DNA from: Chthonomonas sp. UBA2362
Lineage (GTDB): Bacteria; Armatimonadota; Fimbriimonadia; Fimbriimonadales; Fimbriimonadaceae
Direction of reading: 5' to 3'
NCBI GenBank assembly: GCA_002344135.1
Contig: DDTO01000004.1
Span: forward strand, 1 to 48,298
Length of the DNA: 48,298 nucleotides
Shown here: positions 14,207 through 22,300 of the stretch, one piece after another
How the letters are laid out: each line of letters opens with the position of its first letter
Position numbering within the stretch: the first letter of the stretch is position 1
The notes under the pieces: model-generated
What the model was told of the DNA's origin: nothing
Seen by the model: only the letters and a program-made list of their open reading frames with translations
Databases searched by the model: none
Position numbers and translations under genes: made by a program

Positions 14207-16156
14207 ATGCCCAAGCGCTACTTCCTCACCACGCCCAGTTATTACGTGAACAGCGTGCCCCATATCGGGACCACCCTCACCACGGTGATCTGCGACGTCT
14301 GCGCGAGGTACCGGAAGATGCGCGGGGAAGAGGTGTTCTTCCTCACCGGCACCGACGAGAACGGAACCAAGGTGATGGAGGCGGCCGAGGCGAACGGCGA
14401 GAAACCGCAGGAGTTCGTCGATCGGATCAGCGGCGAGTTCCAGAAAGTGTTCCGGGCGATGCACGTCGAGTACGACGATTTCCTGCGTACCTCCGAGCCC
14501 CGCCACCGCAAGGCGGTCCAACGCTTCTTCGAGATCCTGCGCGAGAAGGATCAGGTGTATCTCGACCAGTATCAAGGCTGGTACGACGTATCGTCGGAGA
14601 CCTTCGTCAAGGAAGCCGACCTCGTCGACGGCAAAAGCCCCGACGGAAACGAGGTCCGCTGGGTAGAGGAAGAGAATTGGTTCTTTCGCCTTTCCGGATT
14701 CGGTGAGGCCCTGCTGGCTCGCATCGAGGCCGACCCGACCTTCCTCCTGCCGGCAACCCGCCGCAACGAGGTCGTCAGCTTCATCCAGCAGGGCCTGCGC
14801 GACATCTGCATCACGCGAGCGAATCCGGGGTGGGGCATCCCCGTTCCCGGTGACGAGGGCAAGGTCGTCTACGTCTGGTTCGACGCGCTCATCAACTACC
14901 TCAGCGCCACGGGCTGGCCGGACGAGGGCTGGGAGTCGATCTGGCCCGCCGACGTCCACTGGATGGCCAAGGAGATTTTCACCCGCTTCCATGCCACGCT
15001 CTGGCCGGCGATGCTGATGGCAGCCGACCTGCCCCTGCCTAAGCACGTGGTGGCCCACGGCTGGTTCACGTTCGGCACCGCCGAGGAGAAGATGAGCAAG
15101 TCGAAGGGGAACGTTATCGCTCCTCTCGAACTCGTAGCCGAGATCGAGAAGAAGACGGGCTGCAAGCCCGCCGTCGCCGTGGACGCTGTGCGCTACTCGC
15201 TGGCGGCGCTGCTTCCTTACGAGGGAGACACGAACTACACGCGAGACGAGGTCGACCGCCGCTACAATGCCGACCTTGCGAACGACCTCGGCAACGCCCT
15301 CAACCGCAGCCTGTCGATGGCGCATAAGTTCGTGAACGGCCAGGTACCCGACGGGGAATGCGAGGCCGAAGCCCTCGCCGCGATCGCCCAAGCGAAATCG
15401 GAGTTCGAATCGGCGATGGAGGAGTTTCGGGTCAACGCGGCGGTCGAGGCTGCCTGGGGACTCGTGCGGTTCCTCAACAAGTACATCGATACTCGCGCGC
15501 CGTGGGTCCTCGCCAAAAACGGCGATCCCGCCCTCGCCTCCGTGATGCGCTCGATGCTGCTCTGCCTCAGGGCTTCGGAGGGAATGGTTCGCCCGATCAT
15601 GCCCTTCGCCGCCGACGAGATCGCGCGGCAGTTGGGGGTCCCGCCGACGAAGGACTGGGACGCGATCGGCAAGGAAAGCAAGCTGCCCGGCGGGGGAGAG
15701 CTTTCGCCGCCAGAGCCCATCTTCCCCCGCATCGACCCCAAGACCGCATCCGTTGGCCAGGCCGTCGCCGAAGCCGCCGCTGCCGCGCCGGCGCCGTCGA
15801 AGGCGCCCAAACCCAAGTTCGAGCCTCCCGCCGAGATCGAGATCGGCGACTTTATGAAGGTGAAGCTTCAGGTGGCGCGCATCCTCGAGGCGGAGGCGGT
15901 GGAGGGCAGCGAGAAGCTCGTGAAGATGCAGGTGCTGGTCGGCGACGAGCAGCGCCAGATCATCGCGGGAATCCGGAAATCCTACGACCCGCCCGACCTC
16001 GTGGGTAGGCAGGTCATCGTCGTGGCGAATCTCAAACCGGCGAAGCTGATGGGCCTGGAGAGCCAGGGCATGGTGCTCGCCGCCGACGGGCCCGATGGTG
16101 GCGCGATCCTCCTCACTCCGGAGCAGGAAGCGCCCGAGGGGACCAGCGTCCACTAA
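14207..16156 (+). CDS. metG: Methionyl-tRNA synthetase
   Basis: The 649-residue enzyme charges tRNA-Met with methionine using ATP. The class I signatures are present: HIGT at 19-22 and KMSKS at 295-299, within an alpha/beta fold that also contains FLTGTDENGTKV. The connective domain has WYDVSSETF where zinc-binding forms have cysteines, so this looks like the zinc-free type. The anticodon-binding helical domain follows, then an Ala/Pro linker and a C-terminal EMAP-II/Arc1-like tRNA-binding domain at about 545-649 that promotes dimerisation. The length is normal for a MetRS with this appended domain. It ends 13 bp from a convergent gene. Confidence 0.96.
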   Translation: MPKRYFLTTPSYYVNSVPHIGTTLTTVICDVCARYRKMRGEEVFFLTGTDENGTKVMEAAEANGEKPQEFVDRISGEFQKVFRAMHVEYDDFLRTSEPRHRKAVQRFFEILREKDQVYLDQYQGWYDVSSETFVKEADLVDGKSPDGNEVRWVEEENWFFRLSGFGEALLARIEADPTFLLPATRRNEVVSFIQQGLRDICITRANPGWGIPVPGDEGKVVYVWFDALINYLSATGWPDEGWESIWPADVHWMAKEIFTRFHATLWPAMLMAADLPLPKHVVAHGWFTFGTAEEKMSKSKGNVIAPLELVAEIEKKTGCKPAVAVDAVRYSLAALLPYEGDTNYTRDEVDRRYNADLANDLGNALNRSLSMAHKFVNGQVPDGECEAEALAAIAQAKSEFESAMEEFRVNAAVEAAWGLVRFLNKYIDTRAPWVLAKNGDPALASVMRSMLLCLRASEGMVRPIMPFAADEIARQLGVPPTKDWDAIGKESKLPGGGELSPPEPIFPRIDPKTASVGQAVAEAAAAAPAPSKAPKPKFEPPAEIEIGDFMKVKLQVARILEAEAVEGSEKLVKMQVLVGDEQRQIIAGIRKSYDPPDLVGRQVIVVANLKPAKLMGLESQGMVLAADGPDGGAILLTPEQEAPEGTSVH

Positions 16157-16169
16157 GGCAAAGCCGGGC

Positions 16170-17471
16170 CTACTTCATGGGGCTGAACTTCGGCGAGCCA
16201 TAGTCGCCCACACCGGCGGAAACCTCCTTCTCTCCCTCGCCGTCGGGGCGAACCGTGAAGATGGCGCGGTTGCCCTTCGGTCCGCGTTTGACGAAAGCGA
16301 TCAGGGAGGCGTCGGGCGACCAGTCCGGTTCCCGGACGTCGCCTCGGGTGACCGGGCGTGCCTTTTCGACGCCCCGATCCTCGACGGGCGCCAGGACGAG
16401 GCCCTGAGGCGCGAACTCTCCGCTTTCCAACAGCATGCCCGCCAGGAACAGCACCGCGCTGGAGTCGGGGGAAATGCGGGGCTGGCCGAAGCAGGTCCCG
16501 TCGTCCGGGCTAATCCCCAAGTTGCGCACACCCTTCGAAGGATCGTCCGGATCGAAGAAGGAAATCGCGTGCCGGTAGGGAGCCTTTGCCGCTCCGTTCA
16601 CGATGAACTCCGGCGGGATCGCTTGAGGGTCGGGAAACTCGAAGCCTTGAGTGGTGAAGACCACTTTTCCGTCGGCGGCGACGTCGAACTCGATGCGCTC
16701 ACCGGCGGCGACCGCCACCGGCGGAGGAAACCGCATGGAGCCGTCGGCGGCCTTTACAGGGGTCATGCCCTGAAGCACGAGCACCTGCTCGCCGCTCTCG
16801 CGGACCATGGTCGCCACGATGTGACGGCGATCCCGGGTCCACTTCGCCTCGCGGAAGCTTTTCCCCAGACGCTCGTAGAGCCGGTCGAACTGCGTCCCTA
16901 CGCCACCCTCGGAACCCCCGACGGCAGGCTCGCCGGCGGCGGGAGGCAGAAGCTGACGGGTCGACTTGTCCTTGGAGTCGAACTCTAGGACGAATCCTCC
17001 GGCCGTCATGAGTGCACTCTCGTTCCCCTGGGTATAGCCGGGAGGCCCGAAGGCGAGGTTCGTCTTCCCGCGTGAGCCATACGAAACCCGGTCGACGCGG
17101 TTGGCTTCTGGTTCCCATCGGTAGATGTCGAGCGTCGCTACGGTCCGGTCGCTCGAGAAGAAGAGAAACTTGCCGTCCGGTCTCCAAGCGATACCCTGGT
17201 CCTCGGCGCCCTCCCGGAAGTCGGGGCTGACGATCTTGGCGCCGTCGGGTTTGAAGGCGACCGCTTGGTGTCCCTTGTCGCCGCGCATTTCGATGGCGGC
17301 AATCCAACCCTTCGTGTCCTTTGCTCCTCCGAACCGTCCGGTCAGGTCGTCGCCGACACCTCGAATCCACTGATAGCCGAGGATAAGCAACGCGATGATA
17401 AGGAGACCGATCGCGAATCGGATGGCGAGCTTCTTGTTGGTCGCGGCTTGGGGCGGACGGTCCTGGCGCAT
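16170..17471 (-). CDS. Membrane-anchored TolB-like beta-propeller protein
   Basis: The 433-residue product has a basic N-terminus, one membrane helix (about 17-34) and then repeated PD40-type blades such as IAWRPDGKFLFFSSDRT, ISPDSSAVLFLAG and PDWSPDASLIAFVKRG. These are typical of TolB-like propellers. The propeller should lie outside the cytoplasm, anchored by the N-terminal helix. No enzyme domain is attached and no Pal or TolA gene is nearby, so it is not TolB itself. A BI-1-like gene lies just upstream on the same strand with a 30-nt gap, so the two may be co-transcribed. Its role is unknown; propellers of this kind usually bind proteins or glycans. Confidence 0.7.
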   Translation of the reverse strand: MRQDRPPQAATNKKLAIRFAIGLLIIALLILGYQWIRGVGDDLTGRFGGAKDTKGWIAAIEMRGDKGHQAVAFKPDGAKIVSPDFREGAEDQGIAWRPDGKFLFFSSDRTVATLDIYRWEPEANRVDRVSYGSRGKTNLAFGPPGYTQGNESALMTAGGFVLEFDSKDKSTRQLLPPAAGEPAVGGSEGGVGTQFDRLYERLGKSFREAKWTRDRRHIVATMVRESGEQVLVLQGMTPVKAADGSMRFPPPVAVAAGERIEFDVAADGKVVFTTQGFEFPDPQAIPPEFIVNGAAKAPYRHAISFFDPDDPSKGVRNLGISPDDGTCFGQPRISPDSSAVLFLAGMLLESGEFAPQGLVLAPVEDRGVEKARPVTRGDVREPDWSPDASLIAFVKRGPKGNRAIFTVRPDGEGEKEVSAGVGDYGSPKFSPMK

Positions 17472-17501
17472 GCGGGAGTATTTAACCGCATCCGGAGACG
17501 C

Positions 17502-18176
17502 CTAGATGCGGAACTGTCTCCAGTGCTGGATGACCCGAAACGAGTAAGTGAGGAAGTTCAGCACGTCGCGGAAGAGGTCGACGACGGCCGAGAGTTCCTC
17601 GCCCAGCCGACGGCGAGTGAGAAGGGCGGCAAGGTCGTAGACCGTGTAAGCCAGGTATGCGGCGGCGACTCCGCTGGCCGACGCCACCGCGCTCAGGGGG
17701 ACGATCCCGTTCAGGAGCAGAGCAACGAGAACGGCCACTGTCCCGAGAAAACTCATCGCGAACTGCCCGAGAAAGGCGAAATCGCGACCGCAAACGGCAA
17801 CATAGCCCATCGCGCAAGTGGCGGCGATGGGGATGGACCAAAGCGGTATGCCGCGGTCGATTCCTGCCCGCGCGAGAAGGCCGAGGACGATGAGCAGCGG
17901 GGCGAGCAGCAAGGCGTTTCCCACCAGTTCGAGCCGGCTGTGACCGGCGAAGTTGCGCAGCATGCTGAGGACCAGCAGAAGCCCTCCCGCGACCATGGCC
18001 GCGGTGGGTGCCGGAAGCTGGGCATGGAGCGAACCGGCAACCCAAGTCCCGGCAAGGATGGTGAGATAGTGACCGAAGGCGACTCGCCGAACGAAGCCGA
18101 GCCGGGTGGAGTAGCGTTCGTCGGCGACGTTACCGGGCTCGACGATCTGCTCGGGGAAGTAGGGCTGAACGTTCAT
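17502..18176 (-). CDS. BI-1/TMBIM-like multipass membrane protein
   Basis: The 224-residue product has about seven hydrophobic segments and ends with a pattern like the Bax inhibitor-1 family: a last helix with YLAYTVYDLAALL, then LSAVVDLFRDVLNFLTYSFRVI and a short basic tail. Bacterial members (YetJ, YccA-like) are inner-membrane proteins, some of which leak calcium or modulate FtsH. The similarity is strongest in the C-terminal third, so the family call is moderate. The start is an ATG with weak GGA upstream. tRNA-Pro lies 18 bp upstream on the same strand. Confidence 0.55.
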   Translation of the reverse strand: MNVQPYFPEQIVEPGNVADERYSTRLGFVRRVAFGHYLTILAGTWVAGSLHAQLPAPTAAMVAGGLLLVLSMLRNFAGHSRLELVGNALLLAPLLIVLGLLARAGIDRGIPLWSIPIAATCAMGYVAVCGRDFAFLGQFAMSFLGTVAVLVALLLNGIVPLSAVASASGVAAAYLAYTVYDLAALLTRRRLGEELSAVVDLFRDVLNFLTYSFRVIQHWRQFRI

Positions 18177-18194
18177 TCCGGGCCCAATGCGAGG

Positions 18195-18271
18195 TGGTCG
18201 GGATGAGAGGATTTGAACCTCCGACCTCTGCGTCCCGAACGCAGCGCTCTACCAAGCTGAGCCACATCCCG
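18195..18271 (-). tRNA. tRNA-Pro (anticodon CGG)
   Basis: Read on the minus strand, the 77-nt sequence folds as a cloverleaf. The acceptor arms CGGGATG/CATCCCG pair perfectly (18265-18271 with 18199-18205). The D arm is GCTC...GAGC. The anticodon stem CTGCG/CGCAG holds loop TTCGGGA, giving CGG. The T arm has GTTCAAAT. The 3' CCA is encoded (18195-18197). Confidence 0.96.
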
Positions 18272-18307
18272 ACGAAACGGCATTGTACCCCGGCGGGGCA
18301 GGGAGTC

Positions 18308-19183
18308 CTAGACGTCCTTCTCGATCGGCACGCCGACGAGATTGCCCCATTCTGTCCAGCTGCCGTCGTAGTTGCGAACGTGCCGGTAGCCGAGCAGGTA
18401 CTTCAGTACGAACCAGGTGTGGCTACTACGCTCGCCTATTCGGCAATAGACGATCACATCCTCCCCTTCGCGCACTTCGGCCTCGTCGTGGTAGATGGCC
18501 CGCAGGTCGTCGGCGCTCTTGAATGTTGCGTCGGGGTTTACTGCTCGAGCCCAGGGGATGTTACGCGCACCGGGAATGTGCCCGCCTCGTAGGGCTCCCT
18601 CGTTGGGGTAGCCCTCCATGTGGGTACGCAGTCCAGAGTATTCGTCGGGGCTGCGGACGTCGACCAGTTTCAGGTGGCGGGCGACGTGCTCGACTACCTG
18701 GTCGCGCATGGCTCGGTCGGTGCGGTCGTTCCTCATGTGCGCGTGGTACTCGGCGGGCGGGTACTGCGGAATGTCGGTGGTCATCGGCCTCCCCTCGGCT
18801 TCCCACTTGATGCGCCCGCCGTCGAGGATGCGCAGGTGCTGGTGTCCGAAGAGGTGGAACACCCAAAAGGCGTAGGTCGCCCACCAGTTGTTCTTGTCGC
18901 CGTAGAAGACGACGGTCGTTTCGTTGCCGATTCCGCATCGGTTCATCAGATCGGCGAAGTCGTCTCGATCCAGATAGTCGCGCCGTACGGGGTCGTTGAG
19001 GTCCCGTACCCAGTCGACTTCCACCGCACCGGGAATATGAGCCGCGGTGTAGAGCAAGGGGTCCTCGTTCGACTCCACGATGCGGATAGTGGGGTCGTCG
19101 AGATGCCCCGCCAGCCAGTCCGTCGTTACGAGAACCTCGGGGTGAACGTAGCCCCGATTTTCGATTGCGCTGAGTACTTCCAT
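18308..19183 (-). CDS. Thiosulfate/3-mercaptopyruvate sulfurtransferase (rhodanese)
   Basis: The 291-residue product has two rhodanese domains in tandem. The N-terminal one is inactive-like, and the C-terminal one carries the catalytic loop CRIGERSS with Cys247 as the sulfur carrier. The conserved HIPGA motif appears in both domains (AAHIPGAVEVDW and GGHIPGARNIPW). The enzyme moves sulfur from thiosulfate or mercaptopyruvate to an acceptor such as cyanide or thiols. The loop CRxGxRSS fits thiosulfate sulfurtransferases (SseA-like CG[ST]GVTA is absent). There is no signal peptide, so it is cytoplasmic. TAGGAG lies 5 nt before the ATG. It follows rimO on the same strand with an 87-bp gap. Confidence 0.93.
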   Translation of the reverse strand: MEVLSAIENRGYVHPEVLVTTDWLAGHLDDPTIRIVESNEDPLLYTAAHIPGAVEVDWVRDLNDPVRRDYLDRDDFADLMNRCGIGNETTVVFYGDKNNWWATYAFWVFHLFGHQHLRILDGGRIKWEAEGRPMTTDIPQYPPAEYHAHMRNDRTDRAMRDQVVEHVARHLKLVDVRSPDEYSGLRTHMEGYPNEGALRGGHIPGARNIPWARAVNPDATFKSADDLRAIYHDEAEVREGEDVIVYCRIGERSSHTWFVLKYLLGYRHVRNYDGSWTEWGNLVGVPIEKDV

Positions 19184-19270
19184 CGGTCTCCTACCCTATG
19201 CAAAATGATACCGCCGCCTCAAGCGGCGAAACGCTTCATGAATCTCGGACGACTTGCCGCTAGATCAGGT

Positions 19271-20635
19271 TCACTGCGGCTTCGCGGGAGCCATGGCGCG
19301 ATGCGGAGCTGCTGCCGCTTTCCCGGTTGCGGCATAGAGGTCGTACTCGGCCGCGTCGGTGATCTCGACGGAAACGATCTCGCCCGGCGCGCCCTCGCCA
19401 GAGGTATAGATCAGTCCGTCGATCTCTGGGGCGTCGCGGAAGGAGCGGCCGATCATCCACTCTCCCTTCCGCTCCTCGACGAGGACGTCGAGCCTTCGCC
19501 CGATCCACTCGCGGTTGATCGCGAGCGAGATCGCTTGTTGACGGCGCATCAGGCGGTCGTAGCGCTCGCGCTTGACTCGGGAAGCCACCTGTTCTGGCAT
19601 GTCGTAGCTGGGAGTACCGGGCTCGCGGCTGAACAGGAATGCGCCGACCCGGTCGAGGCGGGCGGCATCCACGAAGTCGAGCAGGGCTTGAAACTCGGTG
19701 TCGGTCTCGCCGGGAAACCCGACGATGAAGGTCGTGCGAATCGCGCATTCCGGCATTGCCGCACGCAGTTTCTCGAAGAGCCGCAGGTACCGCTCGCCGT
19801 CCCACGGCCGCTTCATCCGGCGCAGGGTCTCGGGGTGGACGTGCTGCAGCGGGATGTCGATGTAAGGCAGCACTTTGGGGAGGTTCGCCATCGCCTCGAC
19901 GACTTCATCGGTCAGGCGGTTGGGATAGAAGTAGAGGAGGCGGATCCAGTCGATGCCGTCGATCGCGTCGAGTTCCCTCAGCAGCGTCGGCAACGTGAAC
20001 CGGCCGTAGAGGTCGAATCCGTACTGCGTGACGTCTTGCGCGATGAGGTTGATCTCTCTCGCGCCGGTCGCCGCCAGATGCCGAGCCTCGTCGACCAGCC
20101 GCTCGAGGGGCTTGCTGACGTGGCGGCCACGGAAGGAGGGGATCGTACAGAAGGTGCACCGATGATCGCATCCTTCGCTGATCTTCAAGTAGGCCGACCA
20201 GGGTCGACCCGAGCGGGCCCGCGTCGCTACGTCGGCCCAGCGGTGATGGGGAGCTTCAACTTGAAGGCGCTGTGCTGTCCCGCCGAGGACGCCCCGAGCA
20301 ATCTCGTCGAACCGGCCCATCTGACCCACCCCGACATAGGCGTCGGCGCCAGGAGCGAGCCGTTCGAGCTCGGCGCCGAGTCTCTGGGCAAGGCAGCCAG
20401 CCACGACCACTCGGCCTTTGCCCTTGGTGCGGACCGCCTTGCGAATCGCCTCTATGGACTCCGCCTTGGCGGCTTCGAGGAAGCCGCACGTGTTGATGAC
20501 GGTCAGGTCGGCATGGGAGTCACCGATTTCGAAGCCGGAGCCCCGAAGGACGCCGGCGATCTCTTCGCTGTCCACCTCGTTCTTGGCGCAGCCGAGCGTG
20601 ACGATGCGGACCCTCGAACCGTGATTCGGGGGCAT
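19271..20635 (-). CDS. rimO: Ribosomal protein S12 methylthiotransferase RimO
   Basis: The 454-residue product is a radical-SAM methylthiotransferase that modifies an aspartate of ribosomal protein S12. The N-terminal UPF0004 domain has the three cluster cysteines: Cys16 (LGCAKNEVD), Cys50 (NTCGF) and Cys81 (AGCLAQR). The radical-SAM motif is Cys156-x3-Cys160-x2-Cys163 in EGCDHRCTFCTIP. A TRAM domain ends the protein. The LGCAKN and CDHRCTFC wording and AQDVTQYG fit RimO better than MiaB. It has no Shine-Dalgarno sequence, and CATAAT lies 6 nt before the ATG. The C-terminal tail after the TRAM domain (about 15 residues ending APAKPQ) is a small extension. Confidence 0.93.
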   Translation of the reverse strand: MPPNHGSRVRIVTLGCAKNEVDSEEIAGVLRGSGFEIGDSHADLTVINTCGFLEAAKAESIEAIRKAVRTKGKGRVVVAGCLAQRLGAELERLAPGADAYVGVGQMGRFDEIARGVLGGTAQRLQVEAPHHRWADVATRARSGRPWSAYLKISEGCDHRCTFCTIPSFRGRHVSKPLERLVDEARHLAATGAREINLIAQDVTQYGFDLYGRFTLPTLLRELDAIDGIDWIRLLYFYPNRLTDEVVEAMANLPKVLPYIDIPLQHVHPETLRRMKRPWDGERYLRLFEKLRAAMPECAIRTTFIVGFPGETDTEFQALLDFVDAARLDRVGAFLFSREPGTPSYDMPEQVASRVKRERYDRLMRRQQAISLAINREWIGRRLDVLVEERKGEWMIGRSFRDAPEIDGLIYTSGEGAPGEIVSVEITDAAEYDLYAATGKAAAAPHRAMAPAKPQ

Positions 20636-20641
20636 GGGTCG

Positions 20642-20647
20642 ATTATG
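20642..20647 (-). promoter_or_regulatory. Putative -10 element of a leaderless promoter (rimO)
   Basis: CATAAT on the minus strand is followed by a 6-nt spacer (CGACCC) and then the rimO ATG. No Shine-Dalgarno sequence is present, so the mRNA probably starts at the start codon. Confidence 0.5.
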
Positions 20648-20659
20648 GCAGTCGGCGAT

Positions 20660-21895
20660 TTACTTGGCTGCCTTCAGCAACTCGACGGCCTTGTCCACCA
20701 CGGGGTCTTTGTCTCCGTCGCGGGCGCCGGTCACCTCGGCATCGGGGACGAGCGGGTTCTTTTCCAGGCGCATGCCCTTGATCGTCACGTAGTCACTGAC
20801 CGGGTACTGAATGCTGAAGCCCTCGGGCAGGCGACCGAAGACCGAGGCGAGAACCGCGCCGGCCGTACGGGCCCCGACAAGGAGCGCACCCGCGTTCTCC
20901 TTGAGGGCCGCCGCCGTGATCTCCGACGCGCTGGCCGACCCACGGTTGATGAGAACGGCGATCTTGCCCGCGAACGGCTCGACGGAGCGTTTGCGGGTAC
21001 TCGCCTTCTGCTCGGCCCACTTCGCGATCGCGACGGGGTCGGTGGCCGGATTCTTGGTTTCTTCGCCATATCGCGTGGCGAGGCGCTTCGAGATAAAGAC
21101 GCCGTAGGCGGTTCGGTCGGGCAGGAGCAGGCTCAGGAGGTGGTTCAGGTTGTTCGAGGCTCCCCCTCCGTTGGATCGAAGGTCGAGGATGAAGTATTTC
21201 GCCTTCGCGGCCTCGCCCATCAGTTTCTCGATGTTGGCGCGATCGTAGCCGGCGCTGAAGGTGGGGACCCGCATCATCGCGGTCTCTTGGTCCACCCAAG
21301 TCAGGGTCTCGGGCCGGACGATAGAGTATTCCTTCCGCTCGACGGTGACGGTCTTGGTTTCCCCGTTAGCCTTCTTGACCTCGATGTCCATCTTGGTGCC
21401 CTTCTCGCCGTCGAGGACTTTCGGGTCGTCGGCGGGCTTGCCGTCGACCTTCACGATCTTGTCGCCGGGCTCCAGGCCCACCTCTTTCGCGGGGCCCTTG
21501 TCGGCCACGGTCCGTATGGCCAGGCCATCGGCATCCTTGGTGGCGGTGAGGCCGGGGCCGACCACTTGAGTTCGTCCGCGCATGGCGGCGGCTCGTGGAG
21601 TCTGAAGGCGAATGTGGCTAAAGCCGAACTCACGGAGCGCTCGATTGACCGCGCTCGTGAAGGCCGTGGGGTCGTTCGCCTTGTCCAAGGCTTCCTTTTG
21701 CTTGGCGATGAACTCGGGCCACTTCGAAAAATCGACGCCAGGAACGAAGGCCTTCGTCATGACGACATTCTCGATGCCCTTGAGAACGGCCTCCTTCTGC
21801 TCGGGGGTCAGGTCCTGAGCCCGAAGCGTGGTGGCGGAAACGACGAGTACGAGCGCGGCCAAGACTCGCGCCACGAAGAACGGTGTTCGGCGCAT
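20660..21895 (-). CDS. Exported S41 (C-terminal processing-type) peptidase with PDZ domain
   Basis: From the ATG at 21895 the product is 411 residues with a clear Sec signal (MRRTPFFVARVLAALVLVVS... cleaved near LRA). A PDZ domain follows (LAIRTVADKGPAKEVGLEPGDKIVKVDGKP), then the S41 serine protease core with ILDLRSNGGG and the nucleophile region NRGSASASEI. The lysine usually found in the GxxTxGKG loop of CtpA is not seen in GARTAGAVLAS, so it belongs to another S41 branch. It probably cleaves proteins outside the cytoplasm. Another in-frame ATG at 21907 would add four residues. No strong Shine-Dalgarno sequence is visible. The repeat region lies directly upstream. Confidence 0.88.
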   Translation of the reverse strand: MRRTPFFVARVLAALVLVVSATTLRAQDLTPEQKEAVLKGIENVVMTKAFVPGVDFSKWPEFIAKQKEALDKANDPTAFTSAVNRALREFGFSHIRLQTPRAAAMRGRTQVVGPGLTATKDADGLAIRTVADKGPAKEVGLEPGDKIVKVDGKPADDPKVLDGEKGTKMDIEVKKANGETKTVTVERKEYSIVRPETLTWVDQETAMMRVPTFSAGYDRANIEKLMGEAAKAKYFILDLRSNGGGASNNLNHLLSLLLPDRTAYGVFISKRLATRYGEETKNPATDPVAIAKWAEQKASTRKRSVEPFAGKIAVLINRGSASASEITAAALKENAGALLVGARTAGAVLASVFGRLPEGFSIQYPVSDYVTIKGMRLEKNPLVPDAEVTGARDGDKDPVVDKAVELLKAAK

Positions 21896-21900
21896 GATAC

Positions 21901-22239
21901 TTAGCATACTAACACGGAAGCGCTCGGCGTGCCCTCTTTTTCGTGCATCCGTCGATGCGGAGTGCGTGGTCGAGCCCGGGTGCCAGGGGCAAAAAGCGCG
22001 GACAGGTCCGCGCACGCCATAGGGGGGCCGCCGGGCGCGAACGCCACGGGGGTCTCTTTCCGGTGCGTCATTCTCTTATCCTTTGGCGGCAGTCTTTCCT
22101 TAAGGTGCAGCAGTTTTTCTCTCCAGTGCGTCGCTTTTTCTTTCCAGTGCAGCAGATCTTCTTTCCAGTGCACCGCTTTTTCTTTCCGGTGCAGCAGATT
22201 TTCTTTCCGGTGCGCCGCTTTTTCCTTCCGGTGCAGCAC
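21901..22239 (-). CDS. Possible small basic protein encoded by the 21-bp repeats
   Basis: A GTG at 22239 with AAGGA six bases upstream opens a 112-residue frame across the repeat array on the minus strand. Because the repeat is 21 bp, it gives a 7-residue periodic, Lys/Glu/His-rich peptide (LLHRKEK, AAHRKEN, LLHRKEK, AVHWKED...) with a hydrophobic pair every seventh position. That would form one long cationic amphipathic helix. The last 45 residues are not repetitive. Two other frames of the same DNA are also open, so this may not be translated. It would end just at the start of the S41 gene. Confidence 0.22.
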   Translation of the reverse strand: MLHRKEKAAHRKENLLHRKEKAVHWKEDLLHWKEKATHWREKLLHLKERLPPKDKRMTHRKETPVAFAPGGPPMACADLSALFAPGTRARPRTPHRRMHEKEGTPSASVLVC

Positions 22240-22251
22240 TTTTTCCTTCTG
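22063..22251. repeat. 21-bp tandem repeat, nine units alternating as 42-bp pairs
   Basis: Seven clear units (22105-22251) and two degenerate ones (22063-22104) are exactly 21 bp each. Every unit starts near GTGC and ends in a pyrimidine run. Two types alternate without a break: GTGCAGCAG-type at 22105, 22147, 22189 and 22231, and GTGCGTCGC/GTGCACCGC/GTGCGCCGC-type at 22126, 22168 and 22210. Read on the minus strand, each unit contains one GGA in a purine-rich run. Confidence 0.9.
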
Positions 22252-22300
22252 GAAGTGGGTTTTCTCCCGCGCACCTTTCCCTCGAGGACCTGAGCGAGGC

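Larger units (their letters stand above)
21896..22300. other. 405-bp intergenic region dominated by a tandem repeat
   Basis: This gap lies between the S41 peptidase start and the end of the MFS gene, both on the minus strand. It holds the 21-bp repeat array and a possible repeat-derived small reading frame. The rest (21908-22062) shows nothing I can name. Confidence 0.5.

Noticed and set aside
16170..17471. The propeller protein as TolB
   Set aside because: It has a membrane helix instead of a TolB signal and N-terminal domain, and no tol-pal genes are near.
18195..18271. tRNA-Pro as an integration site
   Set aside because: No integrase, no flanking repeat of the tRNA 3' end, and neighbouring genes look like ordinary chromosomal genes.
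18620..21904. A 1094-codon plus-strand open frame
   Set aside because: It runs antisense through the rhodanese, rimO and S41 genes, all of which have intact catalytic motifs. GC-rich codon use leaves the reverse frame open.
22063..22251. The 21-bp array as a CRISPR
   Set aside because: There are no unique spacers, units abut directly and no cas genes are present.
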